A stretch of DNA of 64,000 nucleotides from Tetracentron sinense (Eukaryota > Streptophyta > Magnoliopsida > Trochodendrales > Trochodendraceae), in contig CM026562.1 of assembly GCA_015143295.1 (NCBI GenBank), positions 7,106,639-7,170,638 of the forward strand, given 5' to 3'. Under the pieces are notes generated by a model. The model had not been told where the DNA came from. It worked only from the letters and a program-made list of their open reading frames with translations, and searched no databases. A program made the position numbers and the translations under genes. Below are positions 43,878 to 56,800 of this stretch, piece by piece; within the stretch, counting starts at the first letter, position 1, and each line of letters opens with the position of its first letter.

Positions 43878-46490
43878 CCCTGCCATATACATTGCCAGAG
43901 GGATTGGGAACCTGATGCCTTCACCACCCCTACTTGAAGCTTCTCTCCATCCTTCCCTGGGATTCGTACTTTGTATATACAGGGCTCCCCCTATACTAGT
44001 ACAGGTCAAGCTTGAATGTCCCTCTTATAATAGGGTTGCTGGTGAAGTGTATAAACCCTACTAAAGAATACATGTAGAATTAGCTGATCCTTTTTTCGAT
44101 AATAAAAGAAAGTAATTTTGTGTCAGCCCACTTGTAGGCGTCACACAAAGTCATTTGTTTTTAAGTCATGTTTGCCTCTTATTATCTAAGTGAAAAAGGG
44201 AAAACCACCCCTGTCCTTACTAACCTGTTACACTCACAACCGGTTAAGGAGTTTTTTTTTTTCTAAAAAAAGGTGAGTTGGTGAGAGAGAGTACTGAATG
44301 CAAAAGTAACAGGTTAAAACAAGGACATGTTTTGCTTTTTGGATGAGAATAGGGATGCCTGAGAATAAGGCTAGGCACACCTTCTACCGGAAAAGAATGA
44401 GTAGGGATTTTGAGAGTACGCTTAGCATTCTTCTTTATATTTATTAATTCATAACTACTTTATGTCTTTCTTTTTTTCCTATTTTTTATTTCTTTATTTT
44501 TGGTATAGGGCATCATTGATCTAGGGTTATTGAGATTGTGAGAGTATGCTCCCCCTAATTCTTGCTTCTGCATATTGTTTTCCAACAAACCCAGTGAGTC
44601 TTTTTGCCTTTTTTGTCTATCTTTCTTGCCCCGCTGCTCTCACAAAATGCCTTGAGAGGGAGCTTGAAATATCCCAATCATAAGAAGGGATATCCTACGC
44701 CACTTCTTTAATTAGATGCGAGGGTCTAGTTTGTTTGTTCGAAAATTGTCCCTTCGGAGCTTTGAGTTTCGTTAGTATCCTATCCTGAATAGATGTCAAT
44801 AGGTGTTTTATGAACATTGTTATCTGAAATCTTTCTACAAAAATTAGATTTTAATTGTAATTTCAATCAATACACTAGTTCAAAAATTTACAATTCTAAA
44901 ATGTATGTGATTCTTTACGCGTGTGCATTCCACATCTCTAGCTCGCCATGTCTCCCTTTTAACCCCTTTAACTATGGTTAAGATTCACTAACTCAAAGTC
45001 AGTTTTATTTTATTTTTAAGAACAAGGTTAGATTTATTGGCTTTAAGGGTTAGTGAATCTTAACCACAGTGAAAGGGAGTCAAAAGGAACATAGTTAGAG
45101 GGAGTCAAAAGTGACACGCTTTTCCCATTCCAAAATATAGGAACTAATGATTACTAGGATTTCTTGAGCAGGTTTCATACAATCTAACTGAAAACAAACA
45201 TTTTTGCGGCAAATAAATGATCAAAATTCAACTTTCTAAGCCTATAACCACAACTAGCAAAAACAAAACATTGAACAGAGTAAACTTTAAGAAAAAAGAA
45301 TTATTTCAAAATATCAGTGAATATACCATGTCAAAAATTAGTAAAATAAACAAATTTTACCTCATAAGTGGCACATTAAAATGGCTATAACATATTTTTT
45401 TTTATTACTAAGTAATATCATTCATTAAAAAGAGGAAGAATACAAGAAGGGAAACCAACCGTCCAAAGTCCACGAAGTCCTCCTGAATTGAGCACCAACT
45501 AAGTAGATCGACAAAAATTGCACTAGGAGAGGATAAGAATAAATACTATAAGATATAAAAAAACATCCAACACCACAATGTATGAACAAACGAGCGATAA
45601 TACCTTGCTGCCAGAATGTACAATTGTTGATTTAATGATTTATAAAATGAGTTTTTAAATCAAGTTATGAGATATTAAAAGGGTTTTAAAGGTTTGAAAT
45701 AAAACTCCTTGGTTTGATTTAATGGCTTTTTTTAACACTAGTTAGTTTGGGAGGAAAACCCATGTTTTCAAAAGAAAATTGTCTTTACATTTATTAATCC
45801 CACCAAACTTTAAGGGACTTGAAGTCACCTAATAATTGTTTTTCCTCCTGTAGAATTTGTTCTCCTGTGTGCACATACACTAAGTAATATATGACAAAAT
45901 ACCCGAGGGAGTGCTAACGACACTCTCCCCTATGCACCCTACCTTCTTGGGGTTAAGAAGACAAAGTATTGTTGCTACAGAAATGCTAGCCAACCATCTC
46001 TCACTTATGAGTAGCAATACCATGTGTTGCACCCACTTTGCGTCTTTGAAAAAATTGACTTATTGCATTCGGGGTTAGCACTCCTTTTGTTGCTATTGTA
46101 TCTGCAATTGGGAGCCATCACAAGATCTTCATTTTCTTTCCTCGAAAAGAGGAGTATAGGGAGAGTGTGGCTACCAAAATCCAACCTCCTATTTCAATTT
46201 GGGTGGACACGGGATCTATTGATCCGCATTCTTCATTAGCAAGTTGGGAAACTCTCTCTTTCTCTCTCTCTCTCTCTTGGTGAAGATCCTATATTTTTGA
46301 CTGGTTAGTCTTCTCTCTTATTTTCTTGTCGTATCATTTGTTTTGTATTATATACAAGAATCGATATTAATTACCCCAAAAGAGAATTTCAGAATCATGT
46401 TCCTTTGATTTTCTTGCTATTCTTTCAATTCATTTTGATATGGCTAATGATGTACATAATTTTACTAATTAGTTTTCCGGTATATCAACC
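43878..46490. other. Intergenic stretch: MITE remnants, no recognised gene
   Basis: The first 570 bases match 17640-18240, including a TGTCCTT...AAGGACA foldback at 44209-44330. At 44940-45118 there is a member of the long-TIR MITE family (AACTATGGTTAAGATTCACT and its inverse). A (CT)n run lies at 46257-46279. The open frame at 46024-46239 shows no known domain. Confidence 0.5.
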
Positions 46491-46496
46491 TGTTTA

Positions 46497-46820
46497 GAGC
46501 ATTCCTAGCAGCCTCACCAAATTTTAGTCACCAAAATAGCCAAAACTCACAAAAAGTCATGTACTGGTGAGCCGTTTTTCTAAAACACTCCCAGCAGCCT
46601 CACCAAAATAGCCAAAAATCTCATTATTTATCATTTGTGTCACTTCCACAATAAAAAAAAGGGAGAGAGAAACCTTTATTTTATTTGTGTGGGCCCACAA
46701 AGAAGGAGGAAAAGAGAGATATTTAACTTTGGTGAGTGTACAGTACTCACCAAAGTTGGTGAGTACTGTACACTCACCAAACCGAAAACGTCAAATTGGA
46801 GAGGCTGCTGGGGGGGCGTT
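46497..46820. mobile_element. MITE with AGCAGCCTC ends and a perfect central palindrome
   Basis: The left end is AGCATTCCTAGCAGCCTCACC, repeated internally at 46589. The right end is GGAGAGGCTGCTGGGGGGG, its imperfect inverse. Between them, 46728-46781 is a perfect 26-bp inverted repeat with a 2-base loop. No transposase is present. Exact target duplication is not clear. Confidence 0.6.
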
Positions 46821-46832
46821 ATTTAGCACTTT

Positions 46833-47000
46833 TTAGCTATCTGGCTCACTAATCTTCAAGTCAGTGATGAACACCTTCTCAGTAGGTTGAGATATGGAGA
46901 TCTTCTTTATAGCCACTAAGCAACCAAAGTCATTCAAGAACCCCTTGTAAACACGTTCGGGCCCTCCTTCCCCTAACTTTCTATCATTCACCAAAGAAAA
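46833..47000 (-). pseudogene. LecRK kinase fragment
   Basis: The minus strand encodes DRKLGEGGPERVYKG, LVAIKK and VFITDLKI. This matches the glycine loop through the alpha-C region of the LecRK kinases (residues about 361-405). The loop is mutated (GPER for GSGR) and nothing of the lectin domain or kinase lobe remains. It is a remnant of another cluster member, truncated on its 3' side next to the MITE at 46497-46820. Confidence 0.85.
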
Positions 47001-47079
47001 TGTTGTCAAATGAAAAAACTTGTAAATTGTCGGATGTGCCAAACTTTATAAGTCTCAGCAGAAGAACTGGCGCTTAGTA

Positions 47080-47645
47080 TTTATTCTTTTTCGTATTGAT
47101 CATTATCTTATATCGATTGATGGATAGTACCATATCGATCGAAAATTTCCTTACATCGGGTTTCAGATCGATATTATAGGGAAAAGTGCAAGGTTATGTG
47201 TTCACAATTGATCATTTATTATCGAGTGGCTGATATCATTTGTCAAACTGTTGATTGGTCGTCCCACTATATCGTTTGATTGATAATCAATATCACTATT
47301 CAATCTAGAAAAATGGGTTGTTTCGAGTTTTTCGGTCGATACTATTGGAAAAGTGCATGGTTTTGTGTTTAGGATCAATCATATATTATTGATCGATCAA
47401 TATCATTTATCAATCCATCAGTATTTAGCTATCGATTGATCGTTCTACTATATCAATTGATTGATAATCATTAACAATATTAAAAAAAAATTTAAATGGA
47501 TTGTTTTGGGTTTTTTCTATCGATACTTCAGGCAAATGTGTGTAGTTCTATTTTTTCGATCGATTGTTTGGTACCAATTGATCATTCGCTCGATCTATAT
47601 AAACTATTGATTGATCATTGTAAAAATAGCATATAGATCAATTTG
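47080..47645. repeat. Degenerate ATCGAT-rich tandem repeat (about 167-185 bp period)
   Basis: The words GGAAAAGTGCA, GATTGATAATCA and GGTCGATAC recur at 47180, 47347 and about 47531, giving two to three diverged units. TCGATCGAT-type words are frequent. Confidence 0.6.
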
Positions 47646-47762
47646 TGAAGAAAAAGATAAATAAGTTAACTATAGTGCAATATCACTATGTGAGCAGTAC
47701 AAAATCATTAAAAGATTACTACAAAAATATTACAAAATCATTAAACGATCACTGATCACTTA

Positions 47763-47960
47763 GAGCATCTCCAACCGTGCTCCATATCTCCATATATGGA
47801 GTACTGGATCAAAAAAACAACTCCAACCGTCCTCCATATATGGAGTACCGGCTCCAAAGTGCTACAGTGACACTCCAAATGTGGAGGAGGAGAGAGAAAT
47901 GAAGATCAATCTCCAAAACACTATTCATCCTCATAAAATACAGTGTTCTTTTTTGTCTTT
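47763..47960. mobile_element. Partial MITE with GAGCATCTCCAACCGTGCTC start
   Basis: It has the common plant MITE start, with two near copies of CTCCATATATGGAGTAC. The right end is not visible, so it is probably truncated. Confidence 0.4.
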
Positions 47961-48195
47961 CAATCTTTTTTAAAATGTCATTTGTATCATTTTAATTTAT
48001 TTTAATAATTATCATTTTATATTGATATTATTTTTATGTTTTTTTAATAATTTTTTAAATTTTAAATTAATTCATCAATAAAAGATGCAAAAAGAAAAAG
48101 TCAAATCCTCTACGGTATCACCCCTTGAGGTTGCCATGTGTCCCTTTGACATCCCTTAACCCTGGTTAAGATTCACCCACCGCTAGGGTTCACCC

Positions 48196-49093
48196 ACCCA
48201 TCCTAGGTTTTTTTTTTAAATCTTAATTCTTTTTTTAAAATTAAAAAAACTCTAAAAACAGTTTTTAGAGTTTTCTTGACCATCCCCAGTCTTCCATCTT
48301 GATTCACCACAGATGTCACATACTTGCTTGCTTGCAGACTCTTTCCAGTAAAGCATGCAATCATTGGGACATACACTAATTTTATCATAGTTAAGCCTCA
48401 AGTTTTACATCATCTTTTTTGTCTGAAAGTAAGTATCTGGTAGTGTTGACCCCTCGGGTAGTACCTCCCTCAACTACTCAAGCAACATGGTGAATGACTT
48501 ATTGCTCTATCCACTAAGACACTTAATGTGATATAATCTTACGATGAAAGAGAACTTTGTGTGATTCTTACATGCTGCATACAAAGTCTGTCCTGCATCC
48601 CTTATCAATTGAAAAAATCTATCACACTCAGGATTGGGATCCCGACTACTGGTACCCTCATCTTGGTTTGGGACCCCGAACACATCATGCACCATATCTT
48701 CTATCTCATTCTATTTGTCATGCACGTAAGGATTTTGAGACACTTGGGCAACTAGTCTGTGTTGTAATATGTCCTCCCCATAATGAAACCAGATTTTATA
48801 ATTCAAGTCGAATCCATCACAGATCATATGCTCATATGCTATAACCTTATCTTGATAAAGGACATTGTTGCAGTTGGGACACGGACACTTTTTACCGTCG
48901 GTGTTATCGGTCCCTGCACGAGCTATCTCAAACTCTATGAACTCCTTTACCCCTATATATATTCCTTTGAAACCCTATTTAATAAAAAAAAATACACTCA
49001 CAATTGCTTAGATACTAACACTTTATCATTCGATGCTACTTAAGAAATTATAAATAAAAAGTACCTTGACATTTCAATCCAACTCCTATCCAT
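48196..49093 (-). pseudogene. CACTA (En/Spm, TNP2-type) transposase remnant
   Basis: On the minus strand a short first block starts MDRSWIEMSR at 49093. It is followed after a gap by the transposase-associated domain (GVKEFIEF, then a CPCPNC zinc cluster and HYGED-like box). Then come VPNQDEGTS, FFQLIRDAGQTLY, KFSFIVRLYHIKCLSG, and in a shifted frame the ISVCPNDCMLYWK box. Stops follow several blocks and at least one frameshift is needed, so it is dead. The order of boxes is that of TNP2-like transposases. A matching CACTA terminus is at 52640. Confidence 0.8.
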
Positions 49094-51640
49094 GACGGAT
49101 GAGATTAGATTTCTAAGTCCTTCTTCGTTTACTATTCTAAGAAATAGCAACAGTTCGATATCATCAGTCAATTACAATATGTATGCATGCTTCCTATCGC
49201 CATCAACTCCTTTTCTAAAGGGTGTGGTGTTCCTATCCCATTTAGGAATGCATAATCCCCATCAGTCAATAGGTCAGGTGCTTTGTTCCATTTCAAGGAA
49301 ATTTCAGCAACATTTCCCTATAGTTCTCCAAGTACACGATTTAAACTAGGGGCAAGCCCTCCACATTGTCTAAATATGTACCCAGAGAATAAGAGAAACG
49401 ACTGACAAAATTTTCCTCAATCTGGACAAATCATGAGCAACTGACTATACTGGAGATTACGTATTTCCAAACTGTCCAACCGGACAATTCAATAAATTAT
49501 ATACAATTATATACTAGAAAAATACACTTTATCACAAACAATACCGAAAAGTTGCATGTTAACCTGCATTTAGCCCCACAAGAGATCTAAACATCATAGT
49601 TTACAACTAATCTGTCCAAATAGGTGATACAAGAAATGCACTTGTCACACAATGATTCTTGAATGAGAGATCTAAGGTTCAATGGATGCTTGTGGATGAA
49701 CTTAAACCAATACAAAAATCCAACTATCATAAACACAAAGTTTAAACACCCCTAAGCATTTTAAACAGTTAACATAGATACTAATTTCCAATTACCATAA
49801 AAAAGACATTTCAAAGAGGAAATCTCTATGGATAGCTCAGTATTATGAACACAACTTTAACAGGACTTACACATCTGAATCTTGGAGTACAAAGGATAGA
49901 GAACAAAGTGAAGCGGGTCTTTTATCTATGCTTAAAGTTTATGAACACGATTTATCTGTGGCCGAAAGATCCTTGCTTCTGAGGAATATGAAGCAAATGA
50001 AACCCCATCAACTAGAGGACTACAGTCTTCTTTATCCTCAACAAGTCTCAGCCTACAAATTGGTCACTTGTTGCTCTAATAAACTGAAGTCTCTTTTTGT
50101 TCAAGTGAATCCTCCTCTGCATATAACTGAGGTAGTCAAGGATGGAAGTAGATAACCTCTCTCACTTCCCCACAAGACCAGTTTGCTGATTAGCTGTGGT
50201 AAGTCAGTCTATCTATTGGGATTTTGTCTACACTTAGAATTTTGATGTTTTTTTGGCTTTTCCTTTGCCTCAGTTCCAAGATTTACTTTATCCAATATTT
50301 ACATATTTAACAAATAAACTAAGCTAAAACAGTAGACTAAACTAGAATCAAGATTTTAAATAGATAAATAAACTAAGCTAAAACAATAGACTAAACTAAG
50401 AGATTTGTAGCCAACTTAAAAAGATTAAAGCTAGTAAAAAAAAAAAACAGATTTACAAGTGGAACGTAAAAGGAGAAAATTCTTTTATAAAAAAAAATTG
50501 TTTTTTTTTTTCATTTTTCTAAAACAAGTCTCTTGTTTTTGTTCTTGTGTTTTTGAAAATATTCTATACTAATCCTTCGGGGTAAAGCATCTAACCTTGG
50601 TTTTAACTAAATGTTTGAATCAATGATGGTTAATAGAACTATTTAGGGAAATACATAACTTACTGCTGCAGTAAACTACCTATTCTAATGTACAGTCCTC
50701 ATTGGTTAATGCCCCTTTTTACCATACATCAACTGTAGTTAAAGATTCTCTCACTCCTATAGTTAAGTAATCTAAGCATGATTTTTAAAAATCTCTAGTT
50801 GAAGTAAAAAATAGGAATTCTGCCTAAGTATACATTAATTATTGTTTACATCTAAGTATTGTTTACACTGAGTATTCTCTAATTCATATCCAAATTCTTC
50901 TCTAATTCAATTTTTTTTAAATCTAAGTATTGTTTCAATACTTATTAAAAAAATTCAGCCCTAAAAGAACATTATAAGCATAAAAAAGAGAACAATTTAA
51001 TAACAAAGAGAGGGAGAGATAAGTTATCTCTAATTCAGAATTAATATGACTAACAACAACAAAAGAAAAACAAAAAAAAACTAGAGTTGTACTAACCTAA
51101 GTTCTAATCTAATTTGAGATTTAAAACTAACTTAGTTATAGATTTCAACTAAACTACTTTTAAAGCAATTTAACTAATCGAATATTGGAGTTAGCCTATT
51201 CTTCTAAATTGAAAACCAACCTAAACAAACTTAATTATATTACAAGATAACCTAAAACTAACAAATGATTAATAGAACTAACACAAATTCTAAATGAAAT
51301 TTAACCTTTAACAGATTTATTTTAAGAAAAACTAATCTGAATTATACCTAAAAACATATTTTAAACTTGCTAAAGAAACCTTAAAAAAAATGAATCAAAC
51401 CCTAAACTATCAAATATTATCTAATTAGAATACATCCAAAAAAATCTAGGAATTAATCTTGTCTAATGAATCAAACCCTAAACTATCAAATATTGTCTAA
51501 TTTGAACACGAACCCAGAATTTTTATCAAAATTAACCTTGGAATTAATCTAAAAACTAAAACCACTCTTCAGCTTAGAATGAATTTTATATAATTATTAA
51601 TACAACCCTAAAACAAATTCTAAGCTAATCCTAACTAATT
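49094..51640. other. AT-rich stretch, probably CACTA interior, no recognised gene
   Basis: A minus-strand frame at about 49160-49255 reads IPKWDRNTTPFRKG, which looks coding-derived but ends quickly. The plus-strand frame at 49928-50155 has no known domain. Direct repeats (AATCAAACCCTAAACTATCA) lie at 51390 and 51466. The rest is AT-rich without structure. Confidence 0.4.
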
Positions 51641-51645
51641 TCACA

Positions 51646-52250
51646 TTATGTATAAAAAATAGAAGAGATGATTTCACTTGTCACCGTGAAGGAAATGTGG
51701 AGAAGAGGACTATCATGGGGGGTTGTTGTGCTGGCCGGACTGATCATGCTGAGCTGGCCAGAGACATGCAAACAGTGACATGCAATAGAGTTAGAGCAGA
51801 GAGAGAGAGCAAAGAGAGAGAGAGAGAGAGAGAACTTACCGTGGAGGTGCTGCCGGAGAGGGTGACCGGAGAGGGAGAGAGCAGGTGTAGAGGGGAGAAG
51901 CCGTGGAGGTGCTATCGGAGAGGGCGGAGGTGTTGTCGGAGGTGTGGCTGCCGGAGAGGGTGATCGAAGAGGGAGAGACTTACCGCAGCAGGGGGTGCAG
52001 GAGAAGGAGGCCGGAGCACTGAAACAGGAGGCTGGAGATGTTGAACAGGGAACTGCCATGAGGTGGTGGCTGGAGTGAGGAGAGGGGAGTTACCAGAGTA
52101 GGGAGTTGCTGGAGGTGGCGACCGGAGTACGGAGCAAGAGACCAGAGCACAGAGCAGGAGGACAGAGAGAAGGAGAGGGGAGCAGGAGGCCGGAGAGGAG
52201 AGAAATCAATACGCAAAGGTGAAATGATGCAAAAAATATCGGGGTCCCTA
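51646..52250. other. Purine-rich (GGAGAGGG, GA-repeat) segment
   Basis: A (GA)n microsatellite at 51794-51835 leads into repeated CCGGAGAGGG / GGAGGTG words. The minus-strand frame (52059-51646) is Pro/Ser-rich and appears to be a product of composition. It may be the 5' leader of the CACTA element. Confidence 0.45.
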
Positions 52251-52640
52251 AGAAAGATTTGTCACGGCGGTTTTAAGTACTGCTGTTACAATTCAGTTGT
52301 AACGGCGTTTATTTTATAACTTCAATTACTATTAACATTTATAACGATGGTTATTCAATGTACCGCCGCTATAATCAAGGCGGGAATTGACAGGGCGGGA
52401 AGCCGAAAAGGTGGTGGGAACTTTTTCCCACGACGGTTATTAATAAACCGCCTTGGGAATTAAGGTTATCATGGCGGTTAATAATCGTTGTGGCAAACAA
52501 TATAGTAACTGCGGTTATTAATACACCGCCATTATAAAGAAGCGGCAACCATGCTTCTACTACGGTTGTAGTAAACCGCCGTGACAAGTAACCTTCTACT
52601 GCAGTAATTTGAAACCGCTGTTACAGCCATGTAGTTTTGT
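52251..52640 (-). mobile_element. CACTA element terminus with subterminal GGCGGTT repeats
   Basis: On the minus strand the end reads CACTACAAAACTACATGG. It is followed by many GGCGGTT/AACCGCC words in both orientations (52264-52620), the typical subterminal repeats bound by CACTA transposases. The transposase remnant is on the same strand 3.5 kb inward. The opposite terminus was not found, so the element is probably incomplete. Confidence 0.7.
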
Positions 52641-53828
52641 AGTGTCAGAGTGGTCATAGGGTCTCAGATTAAAGTCTCGTCAGATCAAAAAAGCTTACAA
52701 AGAAACTAAAAGAATCAGATAAAGTTATAGAGCAAGCTGTGTACAGACCCGAATTAAACTCTTTGCATTCATGCCAATTCTTGAATTTTCTAGGAAAGAA
52801 AAATGGTGTGAGCGTTTAATGCGGTAGTCCTATGAAATTAAATGTTGGATAACTAGAAGTGAGAAAACTCATGTAAATGCGTAATTTAGCCTGTTTTTTA
52901 TGATTTGATGGCATGAAATCGAACGTTATTAAAAAGTAGGCCAAAAAACTTCTTTTTTAAAAATCGCATAGCAATAAGCGCCCCGATCGATCGCCCCAAG
53001 CGCTGTTTTTCTGGGAAAATTGCTAATTTACTTTTTAACTTCATTGGGTTCCAAAACCCTATATAATAATCCTATTTCATGGAGTTTAGGGTTCAAGAGC
53101 TCCTAAACCTAAAAGAGAGAGGAATAAGATTTTTCAAAGAGATCTATTTGCAATCGGTGTCTTAGCCTTAAGCTTGATATGCTTGACCACTACATAATAA
53201 CTTAAAAGGGGTTTTTATTATGGATATCTACATGTTCTATTGTATACAAACCCATAAGAGGAAGCTTGATATCCATTTACTTTATTTTTATTTTTTTTGT
53301 CATGTCTAGTTCTTGATGATTTCTTTATGAACCAATGGACTGGTGAAACTATTGATCAAGTTTTGTCTGAGGCACTTCAAACAGTGCTACTTTTATATTT
53401 AACCTGAAACTAGCTGTGGATGATTTAGTTGAGAGTTTTGCAATAAATATATTAAAATTTATATTCTCTTCCATTGCTATAATGTTCTCTCAATCAATCT
53501 GACGACTGCTCTGTATATTTGTATGTTGGTTGGAGAAAGTTGCATTGGTTGGTTTTTCTTAAATTTTGGAGAGCTCTCACGTTTGCTCATGTATGTGTAC
53601 TTGGTTTTGTGTTTCGGTGTCTTGTTATGTAAACCTAGATATTCTTGTCCACAAGTTGCCAACTGACTTACCTTCTTATGGTGTGAACACTTTAATGGGT
53701 GTTGTAGCATGGTCAAATCTTTATCATGACTTAATATTTTCTTTTACCATATAACACTTATGTGCATATCTATGTTATCTATCTTGTTTGGTTGTCTCGT
53801 TACTTATGGATGTTATTACCTTTTGCAG
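52641..53828. other. Upstream region of the ULP1-type gene
   Basis: No recognised coding sequence. TTTTGCAG at 53821-53828 looks like a splice acceptor, so a 5' untranslated exon probably lies upstream. A CACTAC word at 53188 resembles a CACTA start but lacks support. Confidence 0.4.
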
Positions 53829-53835
53829 CTTCAAA

Positions 53836-56800
53836 ATGCCTAAGAAAAGTATTAGCAAAAGGAAAAGGGCACATCATAGCATAGATAAAACGGACTCCCA
53901 AATAAAAAAGGGTAAAAAAGTAAAGGGACAACCAACCGCGAGATGCACGCAAAATATTTGGTTCCAAATCAAGGAGAACCTGGAAGCCCATCCCGAGAGA
54001 AAGCAGCTTTGGATGGAGAGCTGCTTTGGCCATTTGTTTGATATGCCAAAGATTCCTACGTGTGGCCAGGCAATCCAACATCTCCTCGAGCATCACATTG
54101 GTGACTTAGAGTTTGAGATTAAAGGGAAACGGTTGAGGTTTACAGAGCTGGACTTCACCCTCATCCTTGGCCTAAGCTGCTCACCAGTACGTGCTCCTGC
54201 CATCAAAGTTGGAGCTCCAACTGGGTCTTTGATGACAAGGCTATTCAACGACATTAAGCTAATTAAAAAGGAGCACCTTCTCAATCAATTCTTGGCATGT
54301 GAGGACCATACTGATGCCATAAAGTTGGCATCTGTGCTTTTCGTTGAGTCATTTTTGAGAGCCAAAGAGACTCATACCGGGGTAAACACAGACTATTTGT
54401 GTTTGGTAGATGACTTCAAGTTGTTTAATAAATATCCTTGGGGAAGTGTGGCCTTCAAGCTAATGAAGGATGGATTATTGACTGCTTTGGACCAGAGAAA
54501 ACCAAAGTATAATATATATGGATGTGTTATTGCATTCCAGGTACGCGTGTTTTATTTAATTTTGTGCTATTATATTATTTGATTTTCCTTATTTTTATTT
54601 GCATTTATTAACTACACCAATGTTTTTATGTGATAGATTTGGGCATTTGAACACATCCCCCTCCTGTCTACACTTTGTTGTAGAAGTATAAACAATGATG
54701 GTTCCCCATTGCCGATCTTTCCACGCATACTCAAGTGGAACAACATCAAATATAGAGGATACAAGTTTCTAGCAAAACATGTATTCAACAAAAAAAGGGT
54801 ATGCATCTAAGGCCTATTACCTATTACCTATTATTAGTCAATTATTCATAGTTATGAATTGAGCAAGAAAATTTATTTGTAGCTTAAGTTGAAAAAAGAG
54901 CTAGTCTTGACCGATTTGGAAAAAGAAGAACAAGTGGTGAAGGATGTCCTTGTTAGGGTGCCTTCCACCTCAATGACAGCTGCCCAAGAAGAGGAGGAAG
55001 AGGATGAAGAGGATGAAGAGGAAGACGAGGAGGAAGTTGGGGATGAGGAGGATGAAGTTGGGTTTGAGGAATGTTCACCCTCAACGGGTCATAATAAAAA
55101 GAGTAGAACAAAACATGTAAGTGGTATTCTTTATTTTCGATGTGTATATTGTATTGGCTAGCGTCTATTGCATAATGCACAAATAACCATAATGTTAAAT
55201 GTAGGCACTTGATTTTGCTTCTATGTTTGAAAGACTGCAACATATTGACCAGCAAATTGGTGAACTTAAAGGAGAGTTAAAGGAGCAGGTGGGCCAATTG
55301 TCAATTAGAGTTGATAATTTATCATCACAATTTCTTCAGTTCAAGACAGAGTTAAGAGAAATGAAGGATGATAGGCACATCCAGAAAGAGAGTTGTATGA
55401 AGGTCCTCTATAATCTCTATTTAAACCAAATCACCATTTATCTATTGCATGCGCATATGTGATTAATATTTTAGGATTACCAAACGACAGGAGGTTAATC
55501 AACAAGAGGATCTCGATATGTATGATGGGTCAGAGATGATGGTTGACAGTGACCCCATGCAGAACATTACTACACAAGGGTCCCAACAGGTATTCTCTAA
55601 CTCGTGCAAGTCTTGTACCTTTAACTTTTTTTATTTCGTTAACACTTGAAGTACATAACGTTTATGTTTCAGCAGCCAAAGATGCTGCAGAGACTGAGTG
55701 TAAAGTCTCGTTTCCTTCGCTCACCCTTCTTGGTTACTAAGAAGAGGAAGCGAGCGGTGCCATCCATATGTATAATAAAACCAATGAGACGAATAAGTAA
55801 AGAAGAAGGAAAGAGACTAGCCCAATACCTTAACAAAGAAGGCGATAAGACAAGGTTGCATACTTAGGTTGTTAGTTTTATTTAATGTCTTCTTAGTTAT
55901 TAGTTCAATCTGAAGATATATATTTTTTTTACTTCATAGCCCAATACTTGTTTACAACATTGCCATGACACCCGAATTGCTCTATGATTTGGCGACGCCA
56001 ACACGATTAGTCACTTCAGAGGTATTGAGTTTTAACTTAGCAATGTATGATTCAATATAATATATTTTAAGAGATTGTAATAATTAGCACTGTATGACTC
56101 AGCATATTAATGCGTATATGGAGTTGTTGACCCTTTGACATGCGGGCCATCCAGATGTGTACACCCAGGAGTGTTCTTTCGGAAAACTGTGGTTCATGGT
56201 ACAATTAACTACATTTATTGAATTTAATTCTTTCATTCTATATCTAAGAGGTTTTCTATTTTTATGGTGATAGGATTTTCTAGCTCGTCAGATCTTGGAC
56301 TTTCAAGAATATAAGAAAGTGCAAGATGAAGACCTACAAAGGGGTATTAGTGGGAAGATTCATAAATGCCTTCATATTGCTGCCGGCCCACAGTCTGGAT
56401 TGCCAACAATGTGGCAGTGTGAAAGGGTATATCTCCCTTTCTACCATGAAAGCCACTGGGCTTTGGTTGTTCTGGAACCTCTCAAGAGGGAGATATTACT
56501 CTTTGACTCGCTCTACAAAAAATTGGAGGAGAGATATGCAACTGAAGTGCAAGTGTTAAAAGAGTGCATCCCTGGACTATTCCATATGACCGGGGATAAG
56601 TGTGCCTTGGAAGGTGGTGAATGGGTAATGAAGGAGATTACTTATGTACCAAAGCAGCAAAATGTGTAAGTTGTACTAAATACCCTACTAAACAAATTCA
56701 TTGTCATTATAAATATATTCACTCTTTTTGTATGTTATTAGTCGCGATTGCGGGGTATTTGTTTTGAAGTACATAGACTTCCTGTGTTCCGACCTACCTA

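Noticed and set aside
46024..46239. 71-codon frame as a possible small gene
   Set aside because: Leu-rich but no homology recognised, no promoter or intron evidence, single copy of unknown origin.
47715..47735. TACTACAAAAATATT as missing left end of the CACTA element
   Set aside because: First base is wrong, no TCA flank matching the right end, and no GGCGGTT subterminal repeats nearby.
51646..52059. 137-codon Pro/Ser-rich minus-strand frame
   Set aside because: Follows from GA/GGAGAGG composition and a microsatellite; no recognisable domain and frames are open on the other strand too.
53188..53210. CACTAC word as left end of a second CACTA element containing the ULP1-type gene
   Set aside because: No subterminal repeats, no matching right end, no target duplication.
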